A stretch of 64,000 nucleotides of DNA from Stenotrophomonas nitritireducens (GCF_001431425.1 NZ_LDJG01000005.1:186001-250000); one strand, 5' to 3'; shown: positions 44,264-53,817, counted from the first letter of the stretch. The notes: generated by a model not told the origin, from the sequence alone. A program made the numbers and translations.

Positions 44264-46435
44264 TCAGGGCGTCAGCAGTTCGAACCGCACCGGCGCGCCG
44301 CTCGCCGACGAGGCGCAGACCCACAGGTCGAACAGGCCCGGTTCGGCGGTAAACACGCCCTCGCCGTTGGTGAAGGCCAGTTGCCCGCGGTCGAGCCGGA
44401 ACACCACGTCCTTCGCCTCGCCGGGGGCCAGCAGCACCTTCTCGAACGCCTTGAGTTCACGTACCGGGCGCACGCGGCTGGCGACGCGGTCGTGCACGTA
44501 CAGCTGCACCACTTCCTCGGCGGCCACCGCGCCAGTGTTGGTGAGGGGGGTGGTGACGACCAGTTCGCCGTTCCAGTCCAGCTGCGGCGCGCTCAGCCGC
44601 GGCGCGCCATAGGTGAACGTGCTGTAGCCCAGGCCATGGCCGAAGGCGTACAGCGGCGCGTTGGGCATCTCGCGCCAGCGCGCCTTGAACTCGGACATCT
44701 CCGGCAGTTCCGGGCGGCCGGTGCGCGGGTGGTTGTAGAAATAGGGTTGCTGCCCGGAATGCTGCGGAAAGCTCACCGGCAGGCGCGCGGACGGGCTGTA
44801 AGCGCCGAACAGCACGTCGGCCACGGCATGGCCGGTCTGCGTACCGAGGAACCAGGTCACCGCGATGGCCTGCGCATCGCGTACCGCGCCCTGCAGTGCC
44901 AGCGCGCGGCCGTTGCGCAGCAGCACCACCACCGGCGTGCCGGTGGCGGCGACCGCCTCGGCCAGGGCCTGCTGCGCCGGCGGCAGCACGATCTCCACCC
45001 GCGACTGCGCCTCGCCGCTGTAGCGTTGCGGTTCGCCCAGCGCCAGCACCACCACGTCGGCACGGCGCGCGGCGGCCACCGCCGCCTCGATGCCACCTTC
45101 CACGGCGTCTTCCAGCGCGCAGCCGGGCACCACGTCCAGCAGCGCATCATCGTCCAGCGCCGCGCGCACGCCCGCTTCCAGCGTGACGTAGCGCGCCTTG
45201 TCGCCGAACAGCGTCCAGCAGCCTTCGATGTTGTCGCGGTCCTGCGCGAACGGGCCGATCAGCGCGATCTTCTGCCCGGCCCTGCGCAGCGGCAGCAGCG
45301 CGCCCTCGTTCTTCAGCAGCACGATCGAACGCCGCGCCGCGTCGCGGGCCAGCGCGTCGTGCGCGGCGATGTGCGAGGTGTCGGCCTCGCGTGCCGGGTC
45401 CAGCGAGCGGTACGGATCGTCGAACAGGCCGATGGCTTCCTTCAGGCGCAGGATGCGGCGCACCGATTCATCCAGCACCGCCATCGGCACCTGTCCGCTT
45501 TTCACCAGCCCGGGCAGGTGCGCGGCGTAGAAGCCGCTCTGCATGCTCAGGTCCAGCCCGGCCAGGAACGCCTTGGCCGTGGCATCGGTCTCGTCGGCGG
45601 CATAGCCGTGCGCGATCAGCTCCATGTCGGCGGTGTAGTCGGAGACCACCACGCCGTCGAAGCCCCACTGCCCGCGCAGCAGGTCGGTCAGCAGCCAGCG
45701 GTTGGCGCTGGCCGGCACGCCGTTGATGTCGTTGAAGGCGCTCATCAGCGCGCGCGCGCCGGCCGCCAGCGCCGCCTTGAACGGCGGCAGGTGCACGTCG
45801 TGCAGGGTCTGCGGCGAGATGTCCACCTGCGCGTATTCCATGCCGGCGGCGACCGCGCCATAGGCCGCGAAGTGTTTGGGCGTGGCCAGCAGCGAATCGG
45901 CGGCGGCCAGGTCCGCGCCCTGGAAACCACGCACGCGCGCGGCGGCGAAGGCACAGCCCAGCACCACGTCCTCGCCGGCCGATTCCGCGCCGCGGCCCCA
46001 GCGCTGGTCGCGGGCGATATCCACCGCCGGCGCATAGGTCCAGTGGATGCCGGCGGCGGTGGCCTCGATGGCGGTGGCGCGGGCGGTGCGCTCGGCCAGT
46101 TCCGGTTCGAAGCTGGCGGCCTCGCCCAGCGGGATCGGGAACACCGTGCGCATGCCGTGGATCACGTCGGCGGCCAATGCCACCGGAATGCCGAGCCGGC
46201 TTTCCTCCACCGCCACGCGCTGGATCTCGCGGCCCTGCGCGGCACCGACGCCGTTGAACAGGCTGCCGACGCGGCCGGCGCGCACCTGTTCCAGCACCTG
46301 CGCGGCGTTGCGCACGTTGGCTTCGGGGTTCACGTCCGGCGCGAACGGGCGGACCATGTCGGCGAACACGCCCAGCTGGCCGACCTTCTCCTCCAGGGTC
46401 ATGCGGTCGATCAGGGATTGAATGCGGTCTGCCAC
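44264..46435 (-). CDS. Glycoside hydrolase family 3 beta-glucosidase, cytoplasmic
   Basis: 723-aa GH3 enzyme of BglX type. The (beta/alpha)8 domain includes LAADVIHGMRTVFPIPLGEA and ATPKHFAAYG, and the nucleophile Asp lies in GVVVSDYTADMELI. The second sandwich domain contributes an acid/base loop, and the C-terminal fibronectin-III-like domain includes EEVVQLYVHD. Unlike E. coli BglX there is no signal peptide; it starts directly with ADRIQSLIDRMTLEEKVGQL, so it should act in the cytoplasm on an imported oligosaccharide. The start is GTG 46435, with AAGGA upstream. A LacI-type operator 14 bases before the start suggests sugar induction. It does not have the short NagZ architecture, so a murein role is not implied. 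Confidence 0.92.
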   Translation of the reverse strand: MADRIQSLIDRMTLEEKVGQLGVFADMVRPFAPDVNPEANVRNAAQVLEQVRAGRVGSLFNGVGAAQGREIQRVAVEESRLGIPVALAADVIHGMRTVFPIPLGEAASFEPELAERTARATAIEATAAGIHWTYAPAVDIARDQRWGRGAESAGEDVVLGCAFAAARVRGFQGADLAAADSLLATPKHFAAYGAVAAGMEYAQVDISPQTLHDVHLPPFKAALAAGARALMSAFNDINGVPASANRWLLTDLLRGQWGFDGVVVSDYTADMELIAHGYAADETDATAKAFLAGLDLSMQSGFYAAHLPGLVKSGQVPMAVLDESVRRILRLKEAIGLFDDPYRSLDPAREADTSHIAAHDALARDAARRSIVLLKNEGALLPLRRAGQKIALIGPFAQDRDNIEGCWTLFGDKARYVTLEAGVRAALDDDALLDVVPGCALEDAVEGGIEAAVAAARRADVVVLALGEPQRYSGEAQSRVEIVLPPAQQALAEAVAATGTPVVVLLRNGRALALQGAVRDAQAIAVTWFLGTQTGHAVADVLFGAYSPSARLPVSFPQHSGQQPYFYNHPRTGRPELPEMSEFKARWREMPNAPLYAFGHGLGYSTFTYGAPRLSAPQLDWNGELVVTTPLTNTGAVAAEEVVQLYVHDRVASRVRPVRELKAFEKVLLAPGEAKDVVFRLDRGQLAFTNGEGVFTAEPGLFDLWVCASSASGAPVRFELLTP

Positions 46436-46449
46436 CGGCGGTCCTTGTA

Positions 46450-46463
46450 TGGAAACGCTTACA
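46450..46463 (-). promoter_or_regulatory. LacI-family operator-like palindrome before the GH3 gene
   Basis: TGGAAACGCTTACA, read in reverse TGTAAGCGTTTCCA, matches the general LacI/GalR-family operator with central AANCGNTT. It sits 14 bases upstream of the GH3 start, overlapping the expected transcript start. No LacI-family gene is in the window. Confidence 0.72.
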
Positions 46464-46523
46464 AAGCGCGGATTCTAGCGCCGCCGTCGTGAAGCCCGGA
46501 AAGCCTGCCCACCCCGCACATCG

Positions 46524-47792
46524 TCAGGCGGATACCGGCTCGCCGCGCATCGCCATCAGCATCGCGTCGCTGGATTCCTGGAACACGCGCAGGCCGAACT
46601 CGGGCAGGATCGCCAGCAGGTGATCGAACACGTCCGACTGCGTGGCCTCGTACTGCGCCCATGCGGTCGAGGCGGTGAAGCAGTAGATCTCCAGCGGCAG
46701 CCCCTGCGGCGTCGGCGCCATCTGCCGGACCAGCAGGGTCATGTCCTGGTGGATGCCGGGGTAGCTGCGCAGGTAGCGCTCGACATAGGCGCGGAAGGTG
46801 CCCAGGTTGGTCATCCGGCGCGCGTTGACCTCTTCCGGATGCGCCTGCGCGATCTGCGCGTTCCACTGCTGCAGCTCCACGCGCTTGCCGGCCAGGTAGT
46901 CGTCGAGCAGGCCGAACCGCTCCAGCCGGTCCAGCGCCGGCGCGTCGAGGAAGCGCACGCTGTGCTGGTCCAGGAAGATCGAGCGCTTGATCCGCCGCCC
47001 TCCCGATTCCTGCATGCCGCGCCAGTTCTTGAACGACTCGGTGACCAGCTTCTTGGTCGGGATGGTGGTGATGGTCTTGTCCCAGTTCTGCACCGTCACC
47101 GTATGCAGGGCGATGTCGATCACGTCGCCATCGGCGTTCTGGCTGGGCATCTCGATCCAGTCGCCGATGCGCACGCGGCCGTCGCCGCTGATCTGCACGC
47201 TGGCCACCAGCGACAGGATGGTGTCCTGGAAGATCAGCATCAGCACCGCAGTGGCCGCGCCCAGCCCGGTCACCAGGTAGCGCAGGTCGACGCCGGCCAG
47301 GGTGGCGACGATGGACAGCCCGGCGATCACGAAGATCACGATCTTGGCCACCTGCAGGTAGCCCTTGATCGGCTTGTCGCGCGCGTCGGGACGCCGCTCG
47401 TACAGGTCGTTGGCCGCGTCCAGCGCGTGCGACACCGCCAGCGCGACGGTCAGCACCGCCCACGCCTGGCAGGCGCCGACGATGAAGGCCACCAGGCTCG
47501 GCGGCAGGTCCGGCACCACCTTGATGCCGGCGGCGATCACCTGGCTGGGCACTACGTTGGAGAGCCGCGCGATCACCCGCATCAGATGACTGCCGCGCCC
47601 GGTCTCGGCGCCGGGCAGGCGGCTGAGCAGCCGGCGCAGGCCGCGCAGCAGGATGCGCTTGGTGATCCAGTTGGCCAGCCCCGCCGCGACCAGCAGGACC
47701 GAGACCATCAATGCCAGGTAGGCGCCGGGATAGGGTTCCAGTGTGTCCTGCAGCCGCTCCAGCCACTGTGCCGCCACCACCGCATCCACCAT
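46524..47792 (-). CDS. MscS-type mechanosensitive channel (YbdG/MscM-like)
   Basis: 422-aa inner-membrane channel. About five TM helices are followed by the pore-lining helix and the MscS beta domain with DTILSLVASVQISGDGRVRI, GDWIEMPSQNADGDVIDIAL and TVTVQNWDKTITTIPTKKLV. The large C-terminal cytoplasmic domain with TSFKNWRGMQESGGRRIKRS-like sequence (here VTESFKNWRGMQESGGRR) is typical of the YbdG subgroup. It probably gates under hypo-osmotic stress. ATG 47792 is preceded by AGGAG at good spacing. It is separated by 94 bases from folB, in a GC-rich spacer with a GCCGGCC-type hairpin. Confidence 0.9.
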   Translation of the reverse strand: MVDAVVAAQWLERLQDTLEPYPGAYLALMVSVLLVAAGLANWITKRILLRGLRRLLSRLPGAETGRGSHLMRVIARLSNVVPSQVIAAGIKVVPDLPPSLVAFIVGACQAWAVLTVALAVSHALDAANDLYERRPDARDKPIKGYLQVAKIVIFVIAGLSIVATLAGVDLRYLVTGLGAATAVLMLIFQDTILSLVASVQISGDGRVRIGDWIEMPSQNADGDVIDIALHTVTVQNWDKTITTIPTKKLVTESFKNWRGMQESGGRRIKRSIFLDQHSVRFLDAPALDRLERFGLLDDYLAGKRVELQQWNAQIAQAHPEEVNARRMTNLGTFRAYVERYLRSYPGIHQDMTLLVRQMAPTPQGLPLEIYCFTASTAWAQYEATQSDVFDHLLAILPEFGLRVFQESSDAMLMAMRGEPVSA

Positions 47793-47886
47793 CGTGGTAT
47801 CTCCTGTATTCCGTCGTTATTGAAGTCGCCGGCCGCGGGCCGGCATTGCGGGCTGGCGGGGTTGCCGGCCGGGCCGGCCTCCCCCG

Positions 47887-48240
47887 TCAGGTCCGGTCGC
47901 GTTCGATGATCACGCCCACCGCGCGCGCGCCGCGCACCGCACCGGGCTTGCTCAGCTTCAGGCGCAGCCAGCGCACGTCGAATTCATCCAGCACGATCCG
48001 CGCGCAGCGCTCGGCCAGGGTTTCCACCAGGCCGAAATCCGATTCGCGCACGTATTCCTGCAGGCGCTTGCTGACCGCCTTGTAGTTGAGCGTGTCGGCG
48101 ATGTCGTCGCTGGCCGCCGGCCTGCGGTTGTCGAAACCCATCTCCAGGTCGAACACCAGGGTCTGGCGGATGCGCCGTTCCCAGTCGTAGATGCCGATCA
48201 GGGCGTCGATCTCGAGCCCTTCGATGAATACCTTGTCCAT
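47887..48240 (-). CDS. folB: Dihydroneopterin aldolase
   Basis: 117-aa cytosolic enzyme of folate synthesis that cleaves 7,8-dihydroneopterin to 6-hydroxymethyl-dihydropterin and glycolaldehyde. It has the family opening DKVFIEGLEIDALIGIYDWE, with the Glu that binds the pterin, LNYKAVSKRLQEYV, LVETLAERCARIVLDEF, and LKLSKPGAVRGARAVGVIIE with the catalytic lysine. Length and start (ATG 48240) are standard; the longer frame upstream lacks homology. It lies beside tsaD in the same direction, as is frequent in Xanthomonadaceae and pseudomonads. Confidence 0.95.
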   Translation of the reverse strand: MDKVFIEGLEIDALIGIYDWERRIRQTLVFDLEMGFDNRRPAASDDIADTLNYKAVSKRLQEYVRESDFGLVETLAERCARIVLDEFDVRWLRLKLSKPGAVRGARAVGVIIERDRT

Positions 48241-48414
48241 TGCGTCCGTCGCGGTGAATGAACGGACATGGTAACGAGCCGCCCCTGAGCTTGCCGTGCA
48301 CGCGGCCGCCTTGCCTGCGCAGGAGCGCGCTCCAGCGCGCGATGCAACGCTATGTGGAACGCCGGTTCGCGCACCGGCGGGCATGCCTGCGGCGTTGCCG
48401 GCAAGCGGCGCGGG

Positions 48415-49440
48415 TCACACCGGCGGCAGCGTGGCCATGTCCCAGCGCGGCACCACCTTCACCTCGGCCGGGCTGTGCTGGCCGGCCTGCAGGCGCAGCG
48501 CGCCGGCGAAGGCGATCATCGCGCCGTTGTCGGTGCACAGCGCCGGGCGCGGGAAGCACACGCGGCCGCCGCGGCGCTGCGCGGCGTCCTGCAGCTTCGC
48601 CCGCAGGCGCTTGTTGGCGCCGACGCCGCCGGCCACCACCAGCACGTCGCAGCCGGCTTCATCCAGCGCGCGCCCGCACTTGATCGCCAGCGTATCGACC
48701 ACCGCGTCCTCGAAGCCGCGCGCGATGTCGGCGCGGGTCTGCTCGCTCTGGTCGCTGTCGCGCCAAGCCAGCAGCACCTGGGTCTTGAGCCCGGAGAAAC
48801 TGAAATCCAGCCCCGGCCGGTCGGTCATCGGCCGCGCGAACCGGAACCGGCCGGGCGTGCCGGCCTCGGCCAGTTTCGCCAGCTGCGGACCGCCCGGATA
48901 CGGCAGGCCCATCAGCTTGGCGGTTTTGTCGAAGGCCTCGCCGGCGGCGTCGTCCAAGGTCTCGCCGAGCAGGCGGTACTGGCCGATGGCGTCCACCGCC
49001 ACCAGCTGGGTATGCCCGCCGGAGACCAGCAGGGCCACGAACGGCGGCTCCGGCGGGTCGTCCTCCATCAGTGGCGCCAGCAGGTGGCCCTCCATGTGGT
49101 GCACGCCGATGGCCGGCACATCCAGCGCCCAGGCCAGCGAACGCGCCACCCCGGCGCCGACCAGCAGCGCGCCGACCAGGCCGGGACCGGCGGTATAGGC
49201 CACGCCATCCAGTTCGGAGACGGCGATGCCGGCCTCGTCCAGGGTTTGCCGGATCAGCGGCAGGGTCTTGCGCACGTGGTCGCGGCTGGCCAGCTCCGGC
49301 ACCACGCCGCCATATTCGGCGTGCAGCGCGATCTGGCTGTAGACCGCATGGGCGCGCAGGGCGTCGACGCCCGACAGCGCGGTGTCGTACACCGCCACGC
49401 CGGTTTCGTCGCAGGAGGATTCGATGCCGAGGACTTTCAT
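48415..49440 (-). CDS. tsaD: tRNA threonylcarbamoyladenosine synthase subunit TsaD
   Basis: 341-aa ASKHA-fold protein that, with TsaB and TsaE, transfers the threonylcarbamoyl group to A37 of ANN-decoding tRNAs. Diagnostic motifs are [16 protein letters not shown], the metal-binding [34 protein letters not shown], and the C-terminal [15 protein letters not shown]. Full length. It is divergent from rpsU, the common gammaproteobacterial arrangement. Confidence 0.97.
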   Translation of the reverse strand: MKVLGIESSCDETGVAVYDTALSGVDALRAHAVYSQIALHAEYGGVVPELASRDHVRKTLPLIRQTLDEAGIAVSELDGVAYTAGPGLVGALLVGAGVARSLAWALDVPAIGVHHMEGHLLAPLMEDDPPEPPFVALLVSGGHTQLVAVDAIGQYRLLGETLDDAAGEAFDKTAKLMGLPYPGGPQLAKLAEAGTPGRFRFARPMTDRPGLDFSFSGLKTQVLLAWRDSDQSEQTRADIARGFEDAVVDTLAIKCGRALDEAGCDVLVVAGGVGANKRLRAKLQDAAQRRGGRVCFPRPALCTDNGAMIAFAGALRLQAGQHSPAEVKVVPRWDMATLPPV

Positions 49441-49629
49441 GCCGGTATTGTGAACCCCAAGGCGCGCGTTTACGAACCGCGACGGCGGGCGCGGGGCTAT
49501 CCGGACGCCCCGTGGGGCCGGCCCCGTCCGCCGGCATCGCGACCGTCTTCCTGCCGCGGCGGTGCTGGCCGGGTGGCCGCCCCAAGGTCGCGGCGGGCCG
49601 CTTTCCGGAGGCCCGCCCTGCCCACCTAC

Positions 49630-49657
49630 TTGCGCCCGGATTCAAAGCGGCTATAAT
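49630..49657 (+). promoter_or_regulatory. Sigma-70 promoter of rpsU-yqeY-dnaG
   Basis: TTGCGC (49630-49635) and a perfect TATAAT (49652-49657) are separated by 16 bases, about 50 bases before the rpsU start. In an otherwise GC-rich spacer this is one of the clearest promoters in the window. Confidence 0.8.
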
Positions 49658-49705
49658 GCGCGGCTCACCGGGCGTGACCCGGTCTCACTGTGTCCCGGAG
49701 ATTCC

Positions 49706-49921
49706 ATGCCCAGCGTCAAAGTCCGCGAGAACGAACCTTTCGAGTTTGCGCTCCGCCGCTTCAAGCGCACCTGCGAAAAGGCCGGCGTGCTGGCCGAGAC
49801 CCGCAAGCGCGAGTTCTACGAAAAGCCGACCCAGGAACGCAAGCGCAAGGCCGCTGCTGCCGTGAAGCGCCAGCTGCGTCGTTCCTCGCGCGACGTCACC
49901 AAGCGTCAGCGCCTGTACTGA
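49706..49921 (+). CDS. rpsU: 30S ribosomal protein bS21
   Basis: 71-aa highly basic protein [20 protein letters not shown] onwards, ending in [11 protein letters not shown]: bS21, which helps the 30S subunit select mRNAs. ATG 49706 has CGGAGAT upstream. It is the first gene of the macromolecular-synthesis block (rpsU-yqeY-dnaG), with an intrinsic terminator just after it. Confidence 0.98.
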
Positions 49922-49969
49922 TCGGACGCAGCTCCTGAACGGAGGCTTCGGCCTTCCGTAACTGGAGTG

Positions 49970-50002
49970 AAAGCCGGCACGCGCGAGCGTCGCCGGCTTT
50001 TT
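49970..50002 (+). terminator. Intrinsic terminator after rpsU
   Basis: AAAGCCGGC / GCCGGCTTT stem (9 bp), with an inner ACGC-GCGA-GCGT fold, ending in five T residues. It lies between rpsU and yqeY, so it should set the high rpsU to low dnaG ratio, as is known for the E. coli operon. Confidence 0.9.
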
Positions 50003-50056
50003 GCGTTCCCGCGCCACGCGCGCACCCCCGCATTCCGATCCCGCAAGAGGTGATCC

Positions 50057-50503
50057 ATGAGCCTGAAACAGCAACTGACCGACGACATGAAGGCCGCCAT
50101 GAAGGGCGGCGACAAGCACTCCCTCGGCGTGATCCGCCTGATCAACGCGGCGATCAAGCAGAAGGAAGTGGACGAGCGCATCGAGCTGGACGACGCCGCG
50201 GTGATCGCGGTGCTGGACAAGATGGTCAAGCAGCGCAAGGACTCGGTGACCCAGTACGAGGCCGCCAGCCGCGAGGACCTGGCCAAGGTCGAGCGCGACG
50301 AGATCGTGGTGATCGAGCGCTACGTGCCGGCCAAGATGGGCGAGGCCGAGATCCTGGCCGCGATCAGCACCGCCATCGCCCAGACCGGCGCCAGCGGTGC
50401 GGCCGACATGGGCAAGCTGATGGGCGCGCTCAAGCCGCTGCTGGCCGGCCAGGCCGACATGGGCCTGGTGTCGAGACTGGTCAAGCAGGCGTTGGCGGGC
50501 TGA
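50057..50503 (+). CDS. yqeY: GatB/YqeY-family protein
   Basis: 148-aa protein resembling the tRNA-binding tail domain of GatB. It has SLKQQLTDDMKAAMKGGDKH, VIRLINAAIKQKEVDERIEL, DMVKQRKDSVTQYEAA-like sequence (here KMVKQRKDSVTQY), and ends GALKPLLAGQADMGLVSRLV. Cytosolic; the exact role is unsettled, possibly tRNA-related. It follows the rpsU terminator, with an AGAGGTGAT ribosome-binding site before ATG 50057. The rpsU-yqeY-dnaG order is standard for many proteobacteria. Confidence 0.93.
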   Translation: MSLKQQLTDDMKAAMKGGDKHSLGVIRLINAAIKQKEVDERIELDDAAVIAVLDKMVKQRKDSVTQYEAASREDLAKVERDEIVVIERYVPAKMGEAEILAAISTAIAQTGASGAADMGKLMGALKPLLAGQADMGLVSRLVKQALAG

Positions 50504-50600
50504 TTCGGCCGCACGTCGTACGCCGGCCCTGCCATCCGCGGGCCGGCGGGTCGTCCTCCATCACGGCGACCACCGCGACGGGTATGCGATCCTGCACGCC

Positions 50601-51479
50601 ATGGCGCCCCTGTCACCGGACATGAAGCACCGCCTCGAGCGGTTGCAGCAGAGCCTGCCGGCCGCCCTGGCCCGCCGCTTCACCGAAGCGGACGTGATGA
50701 CCCAGGCGGCCTCGCTGGCGTTCTACACCCTGCTCTCGCTGGCACCGCTGCTGGTGCTGCTGCTGTGGCTGACCGCTTCGCTCTACCCGCCGGCGCAGCA
50801 GGCGCTGGTCGGCCAGATCGGCGACCTGGCCGGCAGCAGCGTGGCGGACGTGGCCGACACGGTGATCGCCAACGCCGCCGCGCGGCCCGACCTGGGCTCG
50901 CTGGCCGGCGTCTGGAGCCTGCTGCTGCTGTTCGTCGGCGCCACCGTGGTGTTCGCCCAGCTGCAGGGCGCCCTGAACCGGATCTTCCATACCGACCTGC
51001 AGCGCTTCGACGGCGTGCTCGGCTGGCTGAAGAAACGCATTTTCTCCGCCGGCGTGGTGCTGGCGCTGGGCTTCCTGCTGATCGTGTCGATGGTCGCCAC
51101 CACCGCGCTGCAGGTGGTGTTCGCGCACCTGCCCTCGCTGCTGCCGGCGGTGGGCTACGTATCCACGCTGGTGCTCTACGCGCTGGGCTTCGCCTTCCTC
51201 TACCACTACCTGCCCGACCGCCCGGTGGCGTGGCGCCAGGCCTTCGGCGGCGGCGCGATCACCGCGGCGCTGTTCACCCTGGGCCGCTACGGCATCGGCC
51301 TGTACATCGCCAATGCCGCGCCCGGCAGCGCCTACGGCTCGATGGGCACGCTGGTGATCATGCTGGTGTGGGTGTACTACGCCAGCGTGGTGTTCTTCGT
51401 CGGCGCCCTGGTCACCGCGGTCATCGACGAACGCGCGCATCCACGGGCGGTTGCCGCCGCTCCGGCGCCGGGCCTCTAG
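50601..51479 (+). CDS. YihY/BrkB-family membrane protein
   Basis: 292-aa inner-membrane protein with about six TM helices. Family marks are TQAASLAFYTLLSLAPLLVL near the first helix, the LGWLKKRIFSAGVVLALGFL segment, and GSAYGSMGTLVIMLVWVYYA near the end. Once annotated as RNase BN, the family is now regarded as membrane proteins, perhaps lipid or solute transporters. It is inserted between yqeY and dnaG, whereas dnaG more often follows directly. ATG 50601 is chosen; ATG 50622 is possible. Confidence 0.88.
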   Translation: MAPLSPDMKHRLERLQQSLPAALARRFTEADVMTQAASLAFYTLLSLAPLLVLLLWLTASLYPPAQQALVGQIGDLAGSSVADVADTVIANAAARPDLGSLAGVWSLLLLFVGATVVFAQLQGALNRIFHTDLQRFDGVLGWLKKRIFSAGVVLALGFLLIVSMVATTALQVVFAHLPSLLPAVGYVSTLVLYALGFAFLYHYLPDRPVAWRQAFGGGAITAALFTLGRYGIGLYIANAAPGSAYGSMGTLVIMLVWVYYASVVFFVGALVTAVIDERAHPRAVAAAPAPGL

Positions 51480-51536
51480 TACACTTGCCGCACACCTTCG
51501 CCATGTACCGCCGCCGGCGGTGCTCCATTTTCCAGC

Positions 51537-53270
51537 ATGGCCCGAATCCCAGACGCCTTCATCGACGACCTGCTCGCCCGCTCCGACATTGTCGAAGTGG
51601 TCGGCTCGCGCGTGCCGCTCAAGCGCCAGGGCAAGGAGTACGCGGCGCGCTGCCCGTTCCACGACGAGCGTTCGGCCTCGTTCACCGTCTCGCCGACCAA
51701 GCAGTTCTACCACTGCTTCGGCTGCGGCGCGCACGGCACGGCGATCAGCTTCCTGATGAACTACGACCGCCTCGAGTTCCTCGACGCGGTGGAGGAACTG
51801 GCCAAGCGCGCCGGCATGGAAGTGCCGCGCGACGCCAACCCGCGCAGCCCGCAGCAGCAGGACGACAGCCGCGACCAGTACTCGGCGCTCGACGCCGCCA
51901 CCCGCTTCTTCCAGAAGCAGCTGGAAGGCAATGACAAGGCGCTGGCCTATCTCGATGGACGCGGCGTCGACGCCGACACCCGCGCGCGCTTTTCCATCGG
52001 CTACGCGCCGGACGGCTACAGCGCGCTGAAGGACGCGCTGGGCAAGGACGAGCGGCGCATGAAGCTGCTCGACCGCGTCGGCCTGTTCTCCAAGAACGAC
52101 CGCGGCCACGTCTACGACAAGTTCCGCGACCGGGTGATGTTCCCGATCTTCGACCGCCGCGGCCGGGTCATCGCCTTCGGCGGCCGGGTGATGGAAAAGG
52201 ACGACGGTCCCAAGTACCTCAACTCGCCGGAAACCGCGCTGTTCCACAAGGGTCGCGAGCTGTACGGCCTGTGGCAGGTACGCCAGGCCAACCAGAAGAT
52301 CGAGCGGCTGATCGTGGTCGAGGGCTACATGGACGTGGTCAGCCTGTTCCAGTTCGGCGTCACCCAGGCGGTGGCGACGCTGGGTACGGCAACCACGCCC
52401 GACCACGCCGAGCTGCTGTTCCGCAACGCGCCGGATGTGTATTTCTGCTTCGACGGCGACAACGCCGGACGCAAGGCAGGCTGGCGCGCGCTGGAATCGG
52501 TGCTGCCGCGGATGAAGGACGGGCGCCAGGCCTTCTTCCTGTTCCTGCCCGATGGCGAGGACCCGGACACCATCGTCCGCAAGGAAGGCGCCGAGGCCTT
52601 CGACACGCGCCTGAAGCAGGCCACGCCGCTGTCGCAGTTCTTCTTCGACGAGCTCACCCGCGAGATCAACCTGGGCACGCTCGACGGCAAGGCGCGCCTG
52701 GCCGAACGCGCGAAGCCGATGCTGGCGCAGATTCCCGATGGCGCCTTCGGCGACCTGATGAAGCAGGAACTGCAGCGCATGACCGGCGTGGGCCGCGCGC
52801 CCGCCGGCAACGCACCAGCCACCGCGCCCGTGCGCCGCGCGCAGGTCGCGCCGGTGCAGAAGCGCAGCCTGGTGCGCGCGGCCATCGCCATCCTGCTGCA
52901 GCAGCCTTCGCTGGCGCTGGGCCTGGAAGGCCACCACGCCATCGCCGGCCTGCGCCTGCCCGGCATCGAACTGCTGCTGGAGCTGCTGGAACTGGTGCAG
53001 CAGCGCCCGGACATCAGCACCGGCGCGCTGCTGCAACATTTCGACGGCCGCGAGGAACAGGCCGCGCTGCATCGCCTGGCGGCCGTCGCCCTGCCCGGCG
53101 ACGAGGCCAGCTGGACCCAGGAACTGCACGACGCCGTCGTGCAGCTGGAAAAGCAGCTGCTGCAGCAGCGCGTGGACGAGCTGCTGGCCAAGCAGCGCCA
53201 GCAGGGCCTGGACGAGACCGACAAGTACGAGCTGCGCGAGCTGCTCAAGACGCGCGCGACCATGCGCTGA
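51537..53270 (+). CDS. dnaG: DNA primase
   Basis: 577-aa primase that lays RNA primers at the replication fork. The CHC2 zinc finger uses Cys39, His42, Cys60 and Cys63 (ARCPFHDERSASF, YHCFGCGAHG). The catalytic core contains FRDRVMFPIFDRRGRVIAFG and NSPETALFHKGRELYG, and TOPRIM has VVEGYMDVVSL and YFCFDGDNAGRKA. The C-terminal helicase-binding domain (about 440-577) is helical with Gln-rich stretches (LEKQLLQQRVDELLAKQRQQ). Length is normal for gammaproteobacteria. ATG 51537 follows the YihY gene by 57 bases. Confidence 0.97.
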   Translation: MARIPDAFIDDLLARSDIVEVVGSRVPLKRQGKEYAARCPFHDERSASFTVSPTKQFYHCFGCGAHGTAISFLMNYDRLEFLDAVEELAKRAGMEVPRDANPRSPQQQDDSRDQYSALDAATRFFQKQLEGNDKALAYLDGRGVDADTRARFSIGYAPDGYSALKDALGKDERRMKLLDRVGLFSKNDRGHVYDKFRDRVMFPIFDRRGRVIAFGGRVMEKDDGPKYLNSPETALFHKGRELYGLWQVRQANQKIERLIVVEGYMDVVSLFQFGVTQAVATLGTATTPDHAELLFRNAPDVYFCFDGDNAGRKAGWRALESVLPRMKDGRQAFFLFLPDGEDPDTIVRKEGAEAFDTRLKQATPLSQFFFDELTREINLGTLDGKARLAERAKPMLAQIPDGAFGDLMKQELQRMTGVGRAPAGNAPATAPVRRAQVAPVQKRSLVRAAIAILLQQPSLALGLEGHHAIAGLRLPGIELLLELLELVQQRPDISTGALLQHFDGREEQAALHRLAAVALPGDEASWTQELHDAVVQLEKQLLQQRVDELLAKQRQQGLDETDKYELRELLKTRATMR

Positions 53271-53290
53271 TGCGCTGACGGAGAAGAGCG

Positions 53291-53788
53291 ATGAACCCGC
53301 ATCTGCCGAAGTTCCTGTTCCTGCTGCTGGCCTGTGCTGCCGCTGCGGGTGCCGCCGAACACGCGCTGAAACAGCCGCGCCCGGACCTGTTCACCGGCGG
53401 CCAACCCAGCGCGCAGCAGTTGCGCGATGCGGCGCGGTCCGGCGTCACCACGGTGATCGACCTGCGCATGCCGCAGGAAGACCGCGGTTACGACGAAGCC
53501 GCCGTGGCCGAGCAGCTCGGCCTGCGCTACGTGCGCCTGCCCATCGATGGCGCAGGCGGCATCAGCGAGGCCAACGCGCGCACGCTCGACCGCCTGCTCG
53601 GGCAGGACACCGGCACCACGCTGCTGCACTGCGCCTCGGGCAACCGCGCCGGCGCGCTGCTGGCGCTGGCGCAGGCACGGGTGCACGGCGCGCCCGTCGA
53701 TGCCGCCCTGCAGTTCGGCCGCGATGCCGGCCTGACCTCGCTGGAGCCCGCCGTACGCACCGCGCTGGAGCAGCCGCCCGCGCACTGA
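53291..53788 (+). CDS. Secreted dual-specificity/tyrosine phosphatase-like protein (BLH/DUF442)
   Basis: 165-aa exported protein with signal FLFLLLACAAAAGAAEHA. The fold is that of cysteine phosphatases of the beta-lactamase-hydrolase-associated type. The P-loop is HCASGNRAGALL (Cys, then Arg five residues later), preceded by TVIDLRMPQEDRG and YVRLPIDGAGG. ATG 53291 has ACGGAGAAG upstream, 20 bases after dnaG, so it may be read from the same transcript. Periplasmic dephosphorylation is possible; the substrate is unknown. Confidence 0.82.
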   Translation: MNPHLPKFLFLLLACAAAAGAAEHALKQPRPDLFTGGQPSAQQLRDAARSGVTTVIDLRMPQEDRGYDEAAVAEQLGLRYVRLPIDGAGGISEANARTLDRLLGQDTGTTLLHCASGNRAGALLALAQARVHGAPVDAALQFGRDAGLTSLEPAVRTALEQPPAH

Positions 53789-53817
53789 TTCCCGCCCCGA
53801 CAAGGACACTCCCACCA

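Noticed and set aside
44264..46435. GH3 enzyme as NagZ of murein recycling
   Set aside because: NagZ is about 340 aa with a single domain and a KH-rich active loop; this protein has the three-domain BglX architecture and a separate LacI-like operator.
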